From positions 62,001-126,000 of the forward strand of contig JAOUBJ010000016.1 of assembly GCA_029860345.1 (NCBI GenBank): 64,000 nt of DNA, in the 5' to 3' direction. Source of the stretch: Candidatus Zixiibacteriota bacterium. GTDB taxonomy: Bacteria > Zixibacteria > MSB-5A5 > GN15 > FEB-12. The notes under the pieces are model-generated. The model was not told the DNA's origin. It saw nothing but the letters and a program-made list of their open reading frames with translations, and did no database searches. Both the position numbers and the translations under genes were made by a program. Below are positions 43,187 to 53,419 of the stretch, piece after piece (the stretch's first letter is position 1; every line of letters begins with the position of its first letter).

Positions 43187-44626
43187 ATGTCGGCGAACAC
43201 ATTTTCCACGAAAGTAAAGCGTCTGGATGATACATCGGTCGAACTGACACGACAGACATTGGATGAACTCCAGGCACGATTGCAGGGGGATTTGATTACA
43301 CCAGGCGAGCCGGGCTACGATGAATCGCGCACGATCTGGAACGGTATGATTGATCGCAGCCCGGGGCTGGTTTCCCGCTGTTTGGGGGCTGCCGATGTAG
43401 TCGCGTCGGTACACTTCGCACGAGAACACAACCTGCTTCTTTCCGTTCGCGGTGGGGGTCACAACATCTCGGGGCTGGCCCTTTGTGATGGCGGCATGAC
43501 TATCGACATGTCCGGCATGCGCGGTGTGTGGGTAGATTCCAACGCAGAAAGCGCACGGGTGCAAGGCGGCTGTATACTGGGCGACGTTGATCGAGAGACA
43601 CAGCTCCACGGCCGGGCGGCTGTGATTGGCTTTGTATCAAAAACCGGCGTCACAGGACTCACGCTCGGTGGTGGCTTTGGATACCTATCTCGGAAATACG
43701 GTTGGACCAGCGACAATGTGGTTTCGATGGAGCTGGTAACGGCTGAGGGAAAGTTGGTGCGAGCCAGCGAGGAAGAAAACAGTGATCTCTTCTGGGCCCT
43801 CCGGGGTGGTGGCGGCAATTTCGGCGTGGTGACTTCGACTGAGCACAAGCTCTACCCGGTCGGTCCTGAGGTGATGGCCGGCGCAATCGCCTGGCCGGCT
43901 GAAGATGCCCGGGAGGTGCTTGAGATGTACGGCACGTTGATGGAGAAGGCGCCACCCGAGTTCAACTGCGCGGCAGCTCTACGCCTGGCGCCGCCGGCGC
44001 CCTGGCTGCCCAAAGATGTTCACGGAAAACTGATTGTGGCTCTCTTTGTGATTCATGCCGGTTCGGTTAAGGAGGGAGAAAAAGTGGTGGCTTCGATAAA
44101 GTCGTTCGGCACGCCGGTTGGCGATATCGTTCAGCCTCGCTCGTACATCTCGCAGCAGAGTATTCTCGATGCGACCCAGCCCAACGGTCGTCGCTATTAC
44201 TGGAAGTCCGAGTATATGCCCGGTTTTCAGCCCGGTTTGTTTGACAAGGTGATCGAGCATGCAAAACGAATCGTCTCGCCGCATTCGGCCGTGATCCTGT
44301 TCCCTCTCGATGGAGCGTTGAATAATCTCCCGCAGGACCATTCGGCGGTGGGCAACCGTGACGCCAGGTTGGTTTTGAATATCACGGCCTCATGGGAAAA
44401 GCCTGTCGACGACCAGGCCAACATTGATTGGGCGCGTTCGGCCTGGAGCGATATGCGAAGTTTCTCGACCGGCGGCACATATATTAATTTTCTCACCGAG
44501 GAAGAGATCGGTGATCGCATTAACGACGCTTATGGGGAAAACTACCAGCGTCTGGTTGAAATCAAAACAAAGTGGGACCCAGACAACTTCTTCAGAATGA
44601 ACAAAAACATCGCACCAAACGGCTAG
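43187..44626 (+). CDS. FAD-linked oxidase with BBE domain
   Basis: 479 aa. FAD-binding 4 domain with RGGGHNISGLA, in which the His is the usual covalent flavin attachment in this family; a second Gly loop LGGGFGYLSRKYG; C-terminal BBE segment YGENYQRLVEIKTKWDPDNFFRMNKNI. The family (berberine bridge/6-hydroxynicotine-like oxidases) oxidises alcohols, sugars or amines with O2. The second covalent-site Cys seen in some members (for example GxxGxC) is absent, so the flavin is probably linked once. Isolated gene. Confidence 0.93.
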   Translation: MSANTFSTKVKRLDDTSVELTRQTLDELQARLQGDLITPGEPGYDESRTIWNGMIDRSPGLVSRCLGAADVVASVHFAREHNLLLSVRGGGHNISGLALCDGGMTIDMSGMRGVWVDSNAESARVQGGCILGDVDRETQLHGRAAVIGFVSKTGVTGLTLGGGFGYLSRKYGWTSDNVVSMELVTAEGKLVRASEEENSDLFWALRGGGGNFGVVTSTEHKLYPVGPEVMAGAIAWPAEDAREVLEMYGTLMEKAPPEFNCAAALRLAPPAPWLPKDVHGKLIVALFVIHAGSVKEGEKVVASIKSFGTPVGDIVQPRSYISQQSILDATQPNGRRYYWKSEYMPGFQPGLFDKVIEHAKRIVSPHSAVILFPLDGALNNLPQDHSAVGNRDARLVLNITASWEKPVDDQANIDWARSAWSDMRSFSTGGTYINFLTEEEIGDRINDAYGENYQRLVEIKTKWDPDNFFRMNKNIAPNG

Positions 44627-44753
44627 CACCCATAACGACTCTTGACAGGGAGTGGAACCCAAGTAGACAGTTCGCAAAGAGCGTCCAGTGCCAAGCTGTC
44701 TCGGCAGCTAACCCAACCAGAAACTGCCACACGTCACAACCATACAAGCAGGC

Positions 44754-45560
44754 TCAGGGTTGACCAATGCCGTACTTCTTAATCCGGTACCTGAGGACGT
44801 CACGAGTTACGCCGAGCATGGCCGCCGCTCTCGTTTGGTTACCATCAGAAGCATCCATGGCCCGGCGAATCATGTCTGCCTCGACTTCATCCATGGACAT
44901 CCCGTTGTTCACCAACTGCGGATCGTGGGCGTCGGTCATGGGTCCGGAGCTGGTTTCGGAGCCGAGTACCAGGTGGCCGCGTTCCAAATCGTGACCGGAT
45001 TCCAGGAGCACGGCACGTTCGATAGCATTGCGAAGTTCACGCACATTGCCCGGCCAGCTATAGCGCATCAAGAGCTCCCGGGCGCCGGCTGTAATAGATC
45101 GAAAGTTCTTGCCGAACTGTTGATTGAACCGTTTGAGAAAAAACTCGGCCAGCAAAACAACATCGGAGCCTCGATCGCGCAGTGGTGGTATCTGGATGGG
45201 GATGACGTTGAGGCGATAGTAGAGATCACGACGAAACCGTTTTTCATCGACCGCTCGATCAAGTTGCATATTAGTGGCGGCAATGATCCGGGCGTTGGTT
45301 TGGATGTCGACAACGCCCCCAACCCGTTTGAACCGCTGTTCCTCAATGACCCGCAGGAGCTTGGCTTGCATGGCCAGGGGACGATCACCGATTTCATCGA
45401 CCAGCACGGTGCCGGAGTCGGCCAACTCGAACAATCCGCGTTTGACGCTACGCGCATCCGTAAAGGCGCCCTTCTCATGGCCGAACAGTTCGGACTCCAT
45501 GAGATTGTGCGGTATCGTGGTGCATTCAATGGTCACAAACGGCTTGTCGGCACGGCGGCT
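44754..45560 (-). pseudogene. Sigma-54 activator, 5' part lost
   Basis: 260 codons from GTG 45536, with related sequence (RRADKPF) up to 45560 and then an in-frame TGA (45561-45563). Present: [10 protein letters not shown] (a variant of GAFTGA), VDEIGD Walker [13 protein letters not shown] and the C-terminal Fis-type HTH ([25 protein letters not shown]). Missing: regulatory domain and Walker A. GAFTDA in place of GAFTGA would already weaken sigma-54 contact. It faces the cysK remnant head to head at about 45560, so one rearrangement cut both. Confidence 0.85.
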
Positions 45561-45938
45561 TCATCGCGTGGCGTGGCAACCGTGCTAAAGCAGCGTAATC
45601 CCAATGTTAAGATAGTGGTCGTTGAACCGGGCGAATCCTCTGTCTTGTTGGGAGGTCAGGCAGGACCTCACAAGATCGAAGGGGTGGGCATTGGATATAC
45701 TCCGCCACTCTGGAATCCCAGTCTGGTGGATGAGATTATCGCGGTCAAGACCGATGACGCCAAAGCTATGGCCAGGAGACTGGCCCGGGAAGAGGGACTC
45801 TTTGCGGGAACGTCGTCGGGAGCAAATGTCATTGCTGCCATTCGAGTAGCAGAGAGGCTGGGACCGGATGCTACGGTAGTTACTTTAATGGTGGATTCCG
45901 GTCTCAAGTACCTCAGTACGGATGTTCACAGAGGATAG
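45561..45938 (+). pseudogene. Cysteine synthase, C-terminal remnant
   Basis: About 120 codons of an O-acetylserine sulfhydrylase: GVATVLKQRNPNVKIVVVEP, HKIEGVGIGYTPPLWN, EGLFAGTSSGANVIAA and DSGLKYLSTDVHRG. The PLP-binding Lys, the Asn and the phosphate-binding loop (GNTG) lie in the absent N-terminus. A longer plus frame back to 44760 exists only because it is antisense to the sigma-54 gene. Not functional. Confidence 0.85.
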
Positions 45939-46028
45939 AGGTTTCATCTCTCCAGACATCCGGTGCCGGTTACAAGAAAGGCCAGGAGCACGAGGCTCCT
46001 GACCTGCTCAAAACTCACCGCTATAAGC

Positions 46029-47600
46029 CTACTTTCCGATCACGACGGTATCACATCCTTCGGTGGTGATTGTCACCGGTGTATCCCAAAACCACGATCC
46101 AGAGTAGGTTCCTGGTTTGACCAGCACCAGCTTGGCATCACTAAGGGTAGCGTTGGCCGTGACGATCGCATGATCCAAGGTTCCCTTTGGCTCTTCTTTG
46201 GTGCCTTCATCGGTGTCAGAGCCGCTCCCTTCATCGATATAGATGGCATAGCCGTTCTCGCGGATACCGCAATTCGGCAGACAGTCCGGAAGGTCGTCTT
46301 CATCACAGGCGCCTTCACAACTGTTGCAACCCTCACCGTCCCACAGCCCGTAGCATTTGTTCCGCTGTTCGATCCGGCCCGGAATATCGAAGTAAGTAAA
46401 GTACTGATCCCGCCCGGTCGAAACCCAGTTGGACCACCAGGCGATACCGGAATCATTGACGCTCGCCGATGAAGAAGTCCCGAATTGGCCGGTCCGCTGC
46501 ATTATTCGCACTGCCACCAGTTCCTCGCACCAAAAGCACATGTGTCGCTTGTCGCGCAGGTCAATTTCAGGTTCACCGGCTTCATCGTTGCAGACATAAT
46601 TCACATGTCCGCCGTTCATGAGGCACTTGTATTCGGAGTGCCAGACACTATCCTCGTTCACACCTCCCTTGAAAAGATTTCCGACGAGGGAAAAGACATC
46701 GGGATTGTACTGACTTCCGGGGGCGAGATGCTGCCACAACTGTTCGTTGCGCCTCTTGCTGTAGGCGTAGTTGGATAGGTTGAAGATCGACAGGCTGTCA
46801 TCGTGGGGATTACTCCCGGTAGATGCGGCGTCGCGATTGTCAATGTACTCATCCCTCAGATAGCCAAAGGTGTGTCCAAATTCATGTATCTCGTTGGTGC
46901 CCATACCGATTTTGATATACTTATCGGTCGTCAGATCCTTTACCCGAAAAGCTCGTCCGCTAACCGTACTGTCCGTACCGTCGCCTTTTCGTAAGAACAT
47001 GCAGATATACAGATTCTCGTAAGTGCTGGCCATGGCGCTGATCAGGTTACTGCCGTCGACTGAGTTGTCCAGGGTCGAGGGATGCCGTGTGGTCACCTTT
47101 GGCGCCGGCAAGTCATCGATGGACTGATACAATCTCGCCCGAAAGACACTATCCTTACCCGTGCTACCTGAAGTCCAGCCGCTCGATGAAGTCTTACGGT
47201 CAGAGTCCAGTTTTACCGCATAGTAAGAATTCCTAAGGGAGTCCTCCGGACCGTCACACCGAGCCGTCGATTCCTCAAACAGAGCCCGGACGCGGAACGC
47301 CTGTTTGTAATAAGTGTAGGGTCTGACAACCATAATATTGTTGTACAATGTGGTACATCGAGCGAAGAAGGAATCAGCGTCGGCGGCCAGGTATCCATCG
47401 CACAACATCAGGATGTCTATTATCTCATCGGTGCCAAGGGTAATGGAATCACCCGGGTTGCCTGTAAAGTCGGGTACTTTACGCGTACCGTCCAGGGGGT
47501 AAGGATCAATCTGCTCGAGCGTGAAGGCCATCAGTTCCGGCCCGAAGATCAAGACTAATCCCAGGATCACAATAAGAAATCGAAGCGTTTTCATTTTCAT
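46029..47600 (-). CDS. Secreted M64-family metallopeptidase
   Basis: 523 aa, signal peptide (FLIVILGLVLIFGPELMA). An N-terminal region, then the IgA-peptidase M64 pattern IDILMLCDGYLAAD, NEIHEFGHTFGYLRDEY with Zn ligands H239 and H243, catalytic E240 and the DEY segment beyond. LMNGGHVNYVCNDEAGEP and KRHMCFWCEELVAVRIM lie further on, Cys-rich. The last 120 residues after CEGACDEDDLPDCLPNC carry an extended segment that begins like a beta-helix repeat (YAIYIDEGSGSD, GTLDHAIVTANATLSDAKLVLVKPGTY). Twelve bases upstream lies its partner gene. Probably degrades or processes surface proteins. Confidence 0.82.
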   Translation of the reverse strand: MKMKTLRFLIVILGLVLIFGPELMAFTLEQIDPYPLDGTRKVPDFTGNPGDSITLGTDEIIDILMLCDGYLAADADSFFARCTTLYNNIMVVRPYTYYKQAFRVRALFEESTARCDGPEDSLRNSYYAVKLDSDRKTSSSGWTSGSTGKDSVFRARLYQSIDDLPAPKVTTRHPSTLDNSVDGSNLISAMASTYENLYICMFLRKGDGTDSTVSGRAFRVKDLTTDKYIKIGMGTNEIHEFGHTFGYLRDEYIDNRDAASTGSNPHDDSLSIFNLSNYAYSKRRNEQLWQHLAPGSQYNPDVFSLVGNLFKGGVNEDSVWHSEYKCLMNGGHVNYVCNDEAGEPEIDLRDKRHMCFWCEELVAVRIMQRTGQFGTSSSASVNDSGIAWWSNWVSTGRDQYFTYFDIPGRIEQRNKCYGLWDGEGCNSCEGACDEDDLPDCLPNCGIRENGYAIYIDEGSGSDTDEGTKEEPKGTLDHAIVTANATLSDAKLVLVKPGTYSGSWFWDTPVTITTEGCDTVVIGK

Positions 47601-47612
47601 GTCTCCCGCATC

Positions 47613-49400
47613 CTACTGAAGTGTCACCAGGACCAGGACATAGCCCTGCCCGGATTCGAGGGACGACATTGCTTTTCCAATGATCGTGCCGGGTGCTCGC
47701 CTGAGGTCCGAGGCAAGCATAGCGTGACCGACGGTAGAAGATGTGGTCAGCATGTCACCCGGTTGGACCGCGCCGAAAGATGCATCGACCAGACAATAGA
47801 CGCGACCGGTCAGAGCAACAGCGTAATCACCGTCGGTGATAGTACCGCTCTGGCCCATCATCATGCCCGGCTTGATACCGTTGGCGCCACTGATGATTCC
47901 GGCTACGGCCGGATCGTATGCGCGTCGGCTGACTTTGAGCTGTCCGATCTGTTCTGAATCGATAGAAACAACCATCCCCGGTAAGGGGGCGATTCCGTCA
48001 ACTGTTTTCCTAATATTGAACTGCTCCGACAGGTCGGAGCCACCGGTTATTTCGAGCACCTCGGTAGTCACGCGACCGTCGCCGCCGGCATCGGAGGTTT
48101 CCAACTTAATGGCCGATTCGCCAGAGGCGTTGCGCAAAATGATCTTGGCTGCATTGTTGTCGTCGGCATCCACGAGTACGGTATGATTTCCAATATCATT
48201 GTACATTGATAGCATTCCACCGCCGGAAGAGGAGGCGACCTGCAGGCTGACAATCTGAGTGTTGCCGTACTGATTGCGCATATAAATGCCGGGCAGATCG
48301 GATTGGTCCGCCTCAAGCCACATGGTAACAGCGTTATTGCTGTTGTAAAACCAGGCTACTCCACCACCGCCCGCTTCCTCTTCGCCGTCAAAACGAAGTC
48401 CGTCTCGTTCGCCCGACTGGCCCAGAGACAGGAAACCGCCATCAGAGCCGCTTTCGCTAGCTTTCAGCTCGGCCGTCTGGAATCCATTGGGCCCGTGGGC
48501 TGTCAACGAGCCGCCGAACAGTGCACCGGTGTTCAGGTGGACCGAACCGGCCGTGCCTTTATCATAAACACCTACATGTTGGGAAGAACCATCCACGTCA
48601 ATTGCGGGTGTGCCCGCATCATTACTTACAGTGAGATATCCCGCGCCAAGCAAATCACCAACGAGCTTAATCCGTTCTGCTCCGGCTGCGTCGTGAACGG
48701 AAAGATACCCACCACCATCCGGGGGGCCGACCGGATTGAGCGTTAGTTTGGTATTAAAGACGTTGTCCTGGACTTCGACATTGCCGCCTCTGAAAATACC
48801 GGCGGGTCCACCGCCGTCATTAAATGCAGTGAAGGCTGGACCAGTACCATTTGTTGTTGTTATGAGAGCAGACTCTGTGTTAGCGACGTTGCCAATCTGA
48901 AAATAGCCTGCTCTCCCAAGACCACTATTCAATACTTCAAAAGCGTTTCCTCCGGCTGTACTTTGCAGGGAGATGTCACCGGTCACCGTTCCACCGGTCG
49001 TCTTGTCAATACTGGCCACGCGGTAAGCATAGGGATAAGCGGCCAGTTTGGTGCGTGGTTCTATTGATTCACCATCGACCATTACTTCCATCCAAAGGGT
49101 GTCCTGATTAAAGAAGACTGAGTCGGGAATACCACAGGCCGGGCAGGACGAACCCAGATAGTGGTTAAGCTGACCGTCCACAATATCAATTGAGGTTACT
49201 TCGGCCCACAGAAAAGAACCGCCGGTCGAATCGGCATAAAGAAAATAACGAACGCTCAGACCGTTCTGGGTGAGTGGATCACCCATATCGTCGGTTAATA
49301 CGGCCTGATAGCTCATCTGCCGGGGAAAGTCACCGGCTGTCACAATTGCGGCGCAAACCATCACATAAAAGAAGACCACCGCTCGGGAAAATACCATCAT
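47613..49400 (-). CDS. Secreted tail-fibre-like protein paired with the M64 peptidase
   Basis: About 595 aa from the ATG at 49400, chosen because AGGAGG lies 9 bases upstream; the in-frame start at 49451 would put the signal peptide far inside. Signal peptide FSRAVVFFYVMVCAAIVTAG. The head (RQMSYQAVLTDDMGDPLTQ, YFLYADSTGG) resembles the protein at 29956. Many short beta-repeats follow (GFLSLGQSGERDG, GGGMLSMYN, and others). The C-terminus (VVSIDSEQIGQLKVSRRAYDPAVAGIISGANG, TGRVYCLVDA) resembles an ending in which the sugar-like or tail-spike pattern closes. Function unknown. Confidence 0.7.
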   Translation of the reverse strand: MMVFSRAVVFFYVMVCAAIVTAGDFPRQMSYQAVLTDDMGDPLTQNGLSVRYFLYADSTGGSFLWAEVTSIDIVDGQLNHYLGSSCPACGIPDSVFFNQDTLWMEVMVDGESIEPRTKLAAYPYAYRVASIDKTTGGTVTGDISLQSTAGGNAFEVLNSGLGRAGYFQIGNVANTESALITTTNGTGPAFTAFNDGGGPAGIFRGGNVEVQDNVFNTKLTLNPVGPPDGGGYLSVHDAAGAERIKLVGDLLGAGYLTVSNDAGTPAIDVDGSSQHVGVYDKGTAGSVHLNTGALFGGSLTAHGPNGFQTAELKASESGSDGGFLSLGQSGERDGLRFDGEEEAGGGGVAWFYNSNNAVTMWLEADQSDLPGIYMRNQYGNTQIVSLQVASSSGGGMLSMYNDIGNHTVLVDADDNNAAKIILRNASGESAIKLETSDAGGDGRVTTEVLEITGGSDLSEQFNIRKTVDGIAPLPGMVVSIDSEQIGQLKVSRRAYDPAVAGIISGANGIKPGMMMGQSGTITDGDYAVALTGRVYCLVDASFGAVQPGDMLTTSSTVGHAMLASDLRRAPGTIIGKAMSSLESGQGYVLVLVTLQ

Positions 49401-49824
49401 CTTGTCCTCCTGAGACAGATTATTTAGATGATTAGTCGTTCCATCGATCAAAAGGTTCTGTTGGAACGATAAAAAATCGACTAAATGGGTAGATTATCTT
49501 GTTAACTCCATATTTTGACCTGATGTTCGAGTTGCCGCACCGAAAAGCCCCCTGCAGTATACTCCGCCGGTTCGACGCCATCGGTAGTGACATAACATAC
49601 GTAACATGGATGCATTTTATCGATAACAGAATCATGATGTGGCAAAAAGACGGCGATTCCGGGGCTCTTGGGGCTTTCCGATATCTGATAGAGGCGGCGA
49701 TGGTGGCATTGGTCGTGGTTTCCGGTGACCAGTTGGTCCGGACAGGACGACTTGCCGGTATTGCCAGACAGTTACAATGTCGTTATATTCACGGCCAACT
49801 AAGAGACCCGGATTACTATTTCAG
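49401..49824. other. Intergenic region, divergent promoters expected
   Basis: 424 bases between divergent genes. The plus-strand frame 49499-49828 (109 codons) runs into the kinase-aminotransferase start and has no site. T-rich start around 49480-49520 could hold the promoter of the secreted protein (minus). Nothing else seen. Confidence 0.3.
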
Positions 49825-52233
49825 ATGATACCAATTCGACCAAGGCGTCCCCAATTCGACTCTGAAGCAGCCGAAAAATTGCTCAGTGAGTTGTATGGAC
49901 TCTCAGGCGTCGTAGAGGAATTGCCCAGCGAGCGAGATCGAAACTACCGGATAACCACCCAGACCGGCGTGGGTTATGTACTCAAGATCGCGAACGTCAA
50001 CGAGGCCGGAACCAACCTGGAATTCCAGAATGAAATGCTCGATCGGATAGCAAAGAGTGATATATCTTCCTATTTCCCAACCGTTGTTCACTCGCAATCC
50101 GGCCAGATGATGCAAACGACAGAGGGGCGCGACCAAGAACAGCACTGGGTGCGTCTTCTCACCTTTCTTGATGGTCAGCCGTTGTCACAGATAAAGAACC
50201 GTGCTCCCGAACTCATTAGTTCGGTCGGTGATTTGTTGGGACGAATGGATAGTGTCCTGACAGGTTTTTCTCACCCTGCGGCCAGGCGAGAATTCTATTG
50301 GGATTTGGCCGGAGCGGTCGAGACGATCAAGTCGCTTCAATCGAATTTGCAGAGTCCCAGGAAAAAGGAACTGATTGATTACTATCTTTCATTGTACTCA
50401 GAGGTTGTGCGCCCACATCTGTCCCATCTTCGAAAAAGCGTCATTCACAACGACGCCAACGACAACAATATACTGACCGGGCTGGTAGAGGATAAAGCTA
50501 CCGGTCTCAGCTTCAGGAGAACAACGGGCCTGATCGATTTTGGAGATGCCGTCTTCTCTCACACCATCAACAATCTGGCCGTGGCCGTTGCCTATGCTAT
50601 GCTCGATGTTGATGACCCGCTTCATGATGCCGGCTTTCTGGTGGCCGGATACCATCAACGGATGCCGCTTGACGATTCGGAGTTCGCAGTTCTGTTCGTT
50701 TTGGCGTGTGTGCGTTTATGTCTCAGTGTTTCCATTTGTGCCTATCAGCAAAAACTGGAACCGGAGAATGAATATCTCAAAGTCAGCGAACAACCTGGCT
50801 GGGCTCTGCTTGAACGAGCTTGCAGGATAGGTCCCCACTTCGCAGGCTGCTATCTGCGTAATGCATGCGACTATCCACCCTGTCTCGAATCGGACGGGGC
50901 TGTAGGCTGGTTGAAACCATACTCCCGTCGTCGGGATGACAAATCGCACGATCGGATATTGAGTGAGCGAGAGAGTCTGATAGGTTCTTCGTTGAGTGTT
51001 GCTTACCGGGAGCCTTTGAAGATCGTGCGGGGATACCTTCAGTACCTCTGTGACGACAAGGGTCTCAGATACCTGGATGCCGTGAACAACGTACCGCATG
51101 TCGGTCACTGTCACCCTAAGGTCGTGGCGGCCGGACAAAAGCAGATGGCGCTGCTCAATACCAACACTCGTTACCTGCACGCTTACTTGACCGAGTACGC
51201 CGCTCGCTTGACGGCAACTTTGCCGGGTGACCTGTCGGTCTGTTACTTTGTTTGTTCCGGGTCGGAGGCTAACGAGTTGGCCATTCGCCTGGCCCAGGCT
51301 CACACCGGAGGGAGTGAGTTTGTAGTTATCGACGGCGCCTATCACGGCAACACCGGTCTCTTGGTCAACTTGAGTCCGTACAAGTTCGATGGACCCGGCG
51401 GCAGCGGTGCGCCCGGCTTTGTGCATAAGGTGCCAACACCTGACTGTTTTCGAGGAGAGTATCGTGGCCATGGAATCGATCTGGCCCGCAAGTATGCCGA
51501 CCACATCAAAGATGAAGTAGCTGAGATTGTATCCGGTGGTAAAAAGACTGCAGCCATGCTGGCCGAGTCGGTGATGGGCTGCGCCGGCCAGATCGTCTTC
51601 CCCGATGGCTATCTAAAGGAGGCTTACGAACAGGTGAGAGCGGCCGGAGGTGTGTGCATTGCCGACGAAGTGCAGATTGGTTTTGGCCGAATCGGCTCAC
51701 ATTTCTGGGCCTTCGAAACTCAGGATGTAATTCCCGATATCGTTACTTTGGGAAAACCTATCGGCAATGGGCACCCGCTCGGCGCCGTTGTCACCACGCC
51801 CGAAATTGCGGCCTCGTTCGATAACGGCATGGAATACTTCAATACTTTCGGAGGTAACCCGGTGTCGTGCGCAATCGGCATGGCCGTCCTGGACGTCATC
51901 GAACAAGAACGCCTACAGGAAAACGCCCAGAAAGTCGGCAGCTATCTCAAGGAAAGATTGGCCGAACTCATGGATCGGTTCGAGGTCGTTGGTGATGTGC
52001 GTGGCCTGGGGTTGTTCATCGGCGTTGAATTGGTCGTTGATCGAGAGACCCTGAAACCGGCCACGTCACTGGCTGCGTTGGTGATTGAAAAAATGAAAGA
52101 TGCGGGTGTTCTGCTCAGCAGCGACGGGCCGGATGAAAACGTGATAAAGATCAAACCTCCGATACTGTTCAACTATGACAACGCCGACCGCCTGGTTGAT
52201 AGCCTGGCGAAAACCCTCGACGGCGCCTGCTGA
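49825..52233 (+). CDS. Phosphotransferase-aminotransferase fusion enzyme
   Basis: 802 aa from ATG 49825. Residues 1-360: a choline/APH-type kinase fold with [15 protein letters not shown] (Lys anchor), the catalytic [12 protein letters not shown] and [11 protein letters not shown]. From about 380 to the end a class III PLP aminotransferase: [48 protein letters not shown], and the PLP Lys in [19 protein letters not shown]. In the GNTG-type family some members phospho-lyase ethanolamine phosphate or 5-phosphohydroxylysine; fusion to a kinase of this type suggests one protein phosphorylates a hydroxylated amine and then removes phosphate. Longer homologues carry an M23 peptidase between the parts; that is absent here. 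Confidence 0.88.
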   Translation: MIPIRPRRPQFDSEAAEKLLSELYGLSGVVEELPSERDRNYRITTQTGVGYVLKIANVNEAGTNLEFQNEMLDRIAKSDISSYFPTVVHSQSGQMMQTTEGRDQEQHWVRLLTFLDGQPLSQIKNRAPELISSVGDLLGRMDSVLTGFSHPAARREFYWDLAGAVETIKSLQSNLQSPRKKELIDYYLSLYSEVVRPHLSHLRKSVIHNDANDNNILTGLVEDKATGLSFRRTTGLIDFGDAVFSHTINNLAVAVAYAMLDVDDPLHDAGFLVAGYHQRMPLDDSEFAVLFVLACVRLCLSVSICAYQQKLEPENEYLKVSEQPGWALLERACRIGPHFAGCYLRNACDYPPCLESDGAVGWLKPYSRRRDDKSHDRILSERESLIGSSLSVAYREPLKIVRGYLQYLCDDKGLRYLDAVNNVPHVGHCHPKVVAAGQKQMALLNTNTRYLHAYLTEYAARLTATLPGDLSVCYFVCSGSEANELAIRLAQAHTGGSEFVVIDGAYHGNTGLLVNLSPYKFDGPGGSGAPGFVHKVPTPDCFRGEYRGHGIDLARKYADHIKDEVAEIVSGGKKTAAMLAESVMGCAGQIVFPDGYLKEAYEQVRAAGGVCIADEVQIGFGRIGSHFWAFETQDVIPDIVTLGKPIGNGHPLGAVVTTPEIAASFDNGMEYFNTFGGNPVSCAIGMAVLDVIEQERLQENAQKVGSYLKERLAELMDRFEVVGDVRGLGLFIGVELVVDRETLKPATSLAALVIEKMKDAGVLLSSDGPDENVIKIKPPILFNYDNADRLVDSLAKTLDGAC

Positions 52234-52299
52234 GAATATAGCTCCGGGGTCGCGCCGTTGTGGCCGGCCGGCTCACCCGAACCTAACGGTGCGAACCGC

Positions 52300-53034
52300 T
52301 TACTGAAAAGTCACCACGACCGAGTCGCGCACGGAGACGTCATCCTCGGCGAATACAACCACCTCGTATGTTCCGGCCGTACCTATAAAGATCTCTGCCC
52401 AGGCGATGCCGAAGCTGTCAGATTGCACTTCACGCCGCAAGGCCGATACCTCGGAGCCATCAGCCAGGTTGCGTGTCAGGTAGGTAATCCGATTGCCCTC
52501 CGATGGCGTTCCGATGCCGGAGAAAAACTCAAGTTCGGCCGTAAGCAGTATCCGGTCGACACCGTTGGCGGTGGCCGTGAAGCGATCGGGGATCAACTGG
52601 ATGCGCTCAGGTAGCGCCCTGGTAAAAGTAATCTCCTTTGTTTGAACGAAGCCGTCCATCTTCACTGCAATCGTGTTGACGCCGAATCGGGTGGTCGAAA
52701 CCAGACTTACATCATCGCAGGAACCGGCGACACTAATAGACACCTGTCGACCTTGCTGATTGTCGTCGCTCTCCCCGCCACTGATGCGATAGAGTCCGAA
52801 CTCGGTCGTCAGGGTCGCCGTGGAGCCTTCGGGCGTTTCGTCACCCAAACATATATGCACCACCGCATCGGAGACGCCGTCGGCAGGGATGCTGGTTGGT
52901 GTCACGTCGAAACTAAAAATCTCCGTCTCTGAAAGGGACTTGGGGTCTCTCAATGAACAGGAGGCAAGCGTTGCGGCGATGACGCACAAAACTGCGGTCA
53001 TCCGCCATCGGTGTATTGATAGAGTGGTTTTCAT
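52300..53034 (-). CDS. Lipoprotein with Ig-like domains
   Basis: 244 aa from ATG 53034. Signal with lipobox LASC (about residues 24-27) gives a lipoprotein. Sequence afterwards resembles invasin/BIG-type Ig-like folds: FDVTPTSIPADGVSDAVVHI and a second unit RFTATANGVDRILLTAELEF. Third gene of a minus-strand set with the two upstream genes (53039-54695). Surface or periplasmic structural role. Confidence 0.7.
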   Translation of the reverse strand: MKTTLSIHRWRMTAVLCVIAATLASCSLRDPKSLSETEIFSFDVTPTSIPADGVSDAVVHICLGDETPEGSTATLTTEFGLYRISGGESDDNQQGRQVSISVAGSCDDVSLVSTTRFGVNTIAVKMDGFVQTKEITFTRALPERIQLIPDRFTATANGVDRILLTAELEFFSGIGTPSEGNRITYLTRNLADGSEVSALRREVQSDSFGIAWAEIFIGTAGTYEVVVFAEDDVSVRDSVVVTFQ

Positions 53035-53038
53035 AACT

Positions 53039-53419
53039 TTAGCAATCAATTGTTACCGCAATTCCGCTGACGTGGTTACAGCCCGACCGGGTTTGGCCCT
53101 GCACCATTACTTGCTCGAAATAGGTGTCCCCGGCCGGTTGACAGGCAATCGTTGCTTTCACGGCAAACGGGACAGCGACGTTCTCCGGTAGATCAAACCA
53201 GTCTGAGCACTTGCTGTCATTGGAGTTCGCGTCGCTAATCCGACATGCGTTGGTATTCGTGAGCGACGCGCAGACTTTACCCTCTGTTGCGTGATTCGCT
53301 TCCAGCGTACCGGTAATTGTGAAGCTAACTCCGCACGAGGTATTGTACTCCACTGGATTGACGGTCAGAGTCACTATCTTCTCTATAGCCGCGCCGTTTT
53401 GTCCATTAGGGGCCGTCAC
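53039..53419 (-). CDS. Small exported-type protein of unknown function
   Basis: 126 aa from GTG 53419, with GGAGGTGA 8 bases upstream and inside the end of the upstream gene. Cys residues (CGVSFTI, CASLTNTNACRI, CSDWFDL, CQPAGD, CNHVSGI, final C) suggest disulfides and extracytoplasmic folding, but no clear signal peptide is present. The beta-rich pattern is unassigned. The overlap and shared strand indicate a common operon with 52300 and 53406. Confidence 0.55.
   Translation of the reverse strand: MTAPNGQNGAAIEKIVTLTVNPVEYNTSCGVSFTITGTLEANHATEGKVCASLTNTNACRISDANSNDSKCSDWFDLPENVAVPFAVKATIACQPAGDTYFEQVMVQGQTRSGCNHVSGIAVTIDC

Noticed and set aside
44760-45938. A 392-codon plus-strand frame as one gene
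   Set aside because: Its first 800 bases are antisense to a clear sigma-54 activator; only the last ~125 codons are cysteine synthase. It is an artefact of a rearrangement.
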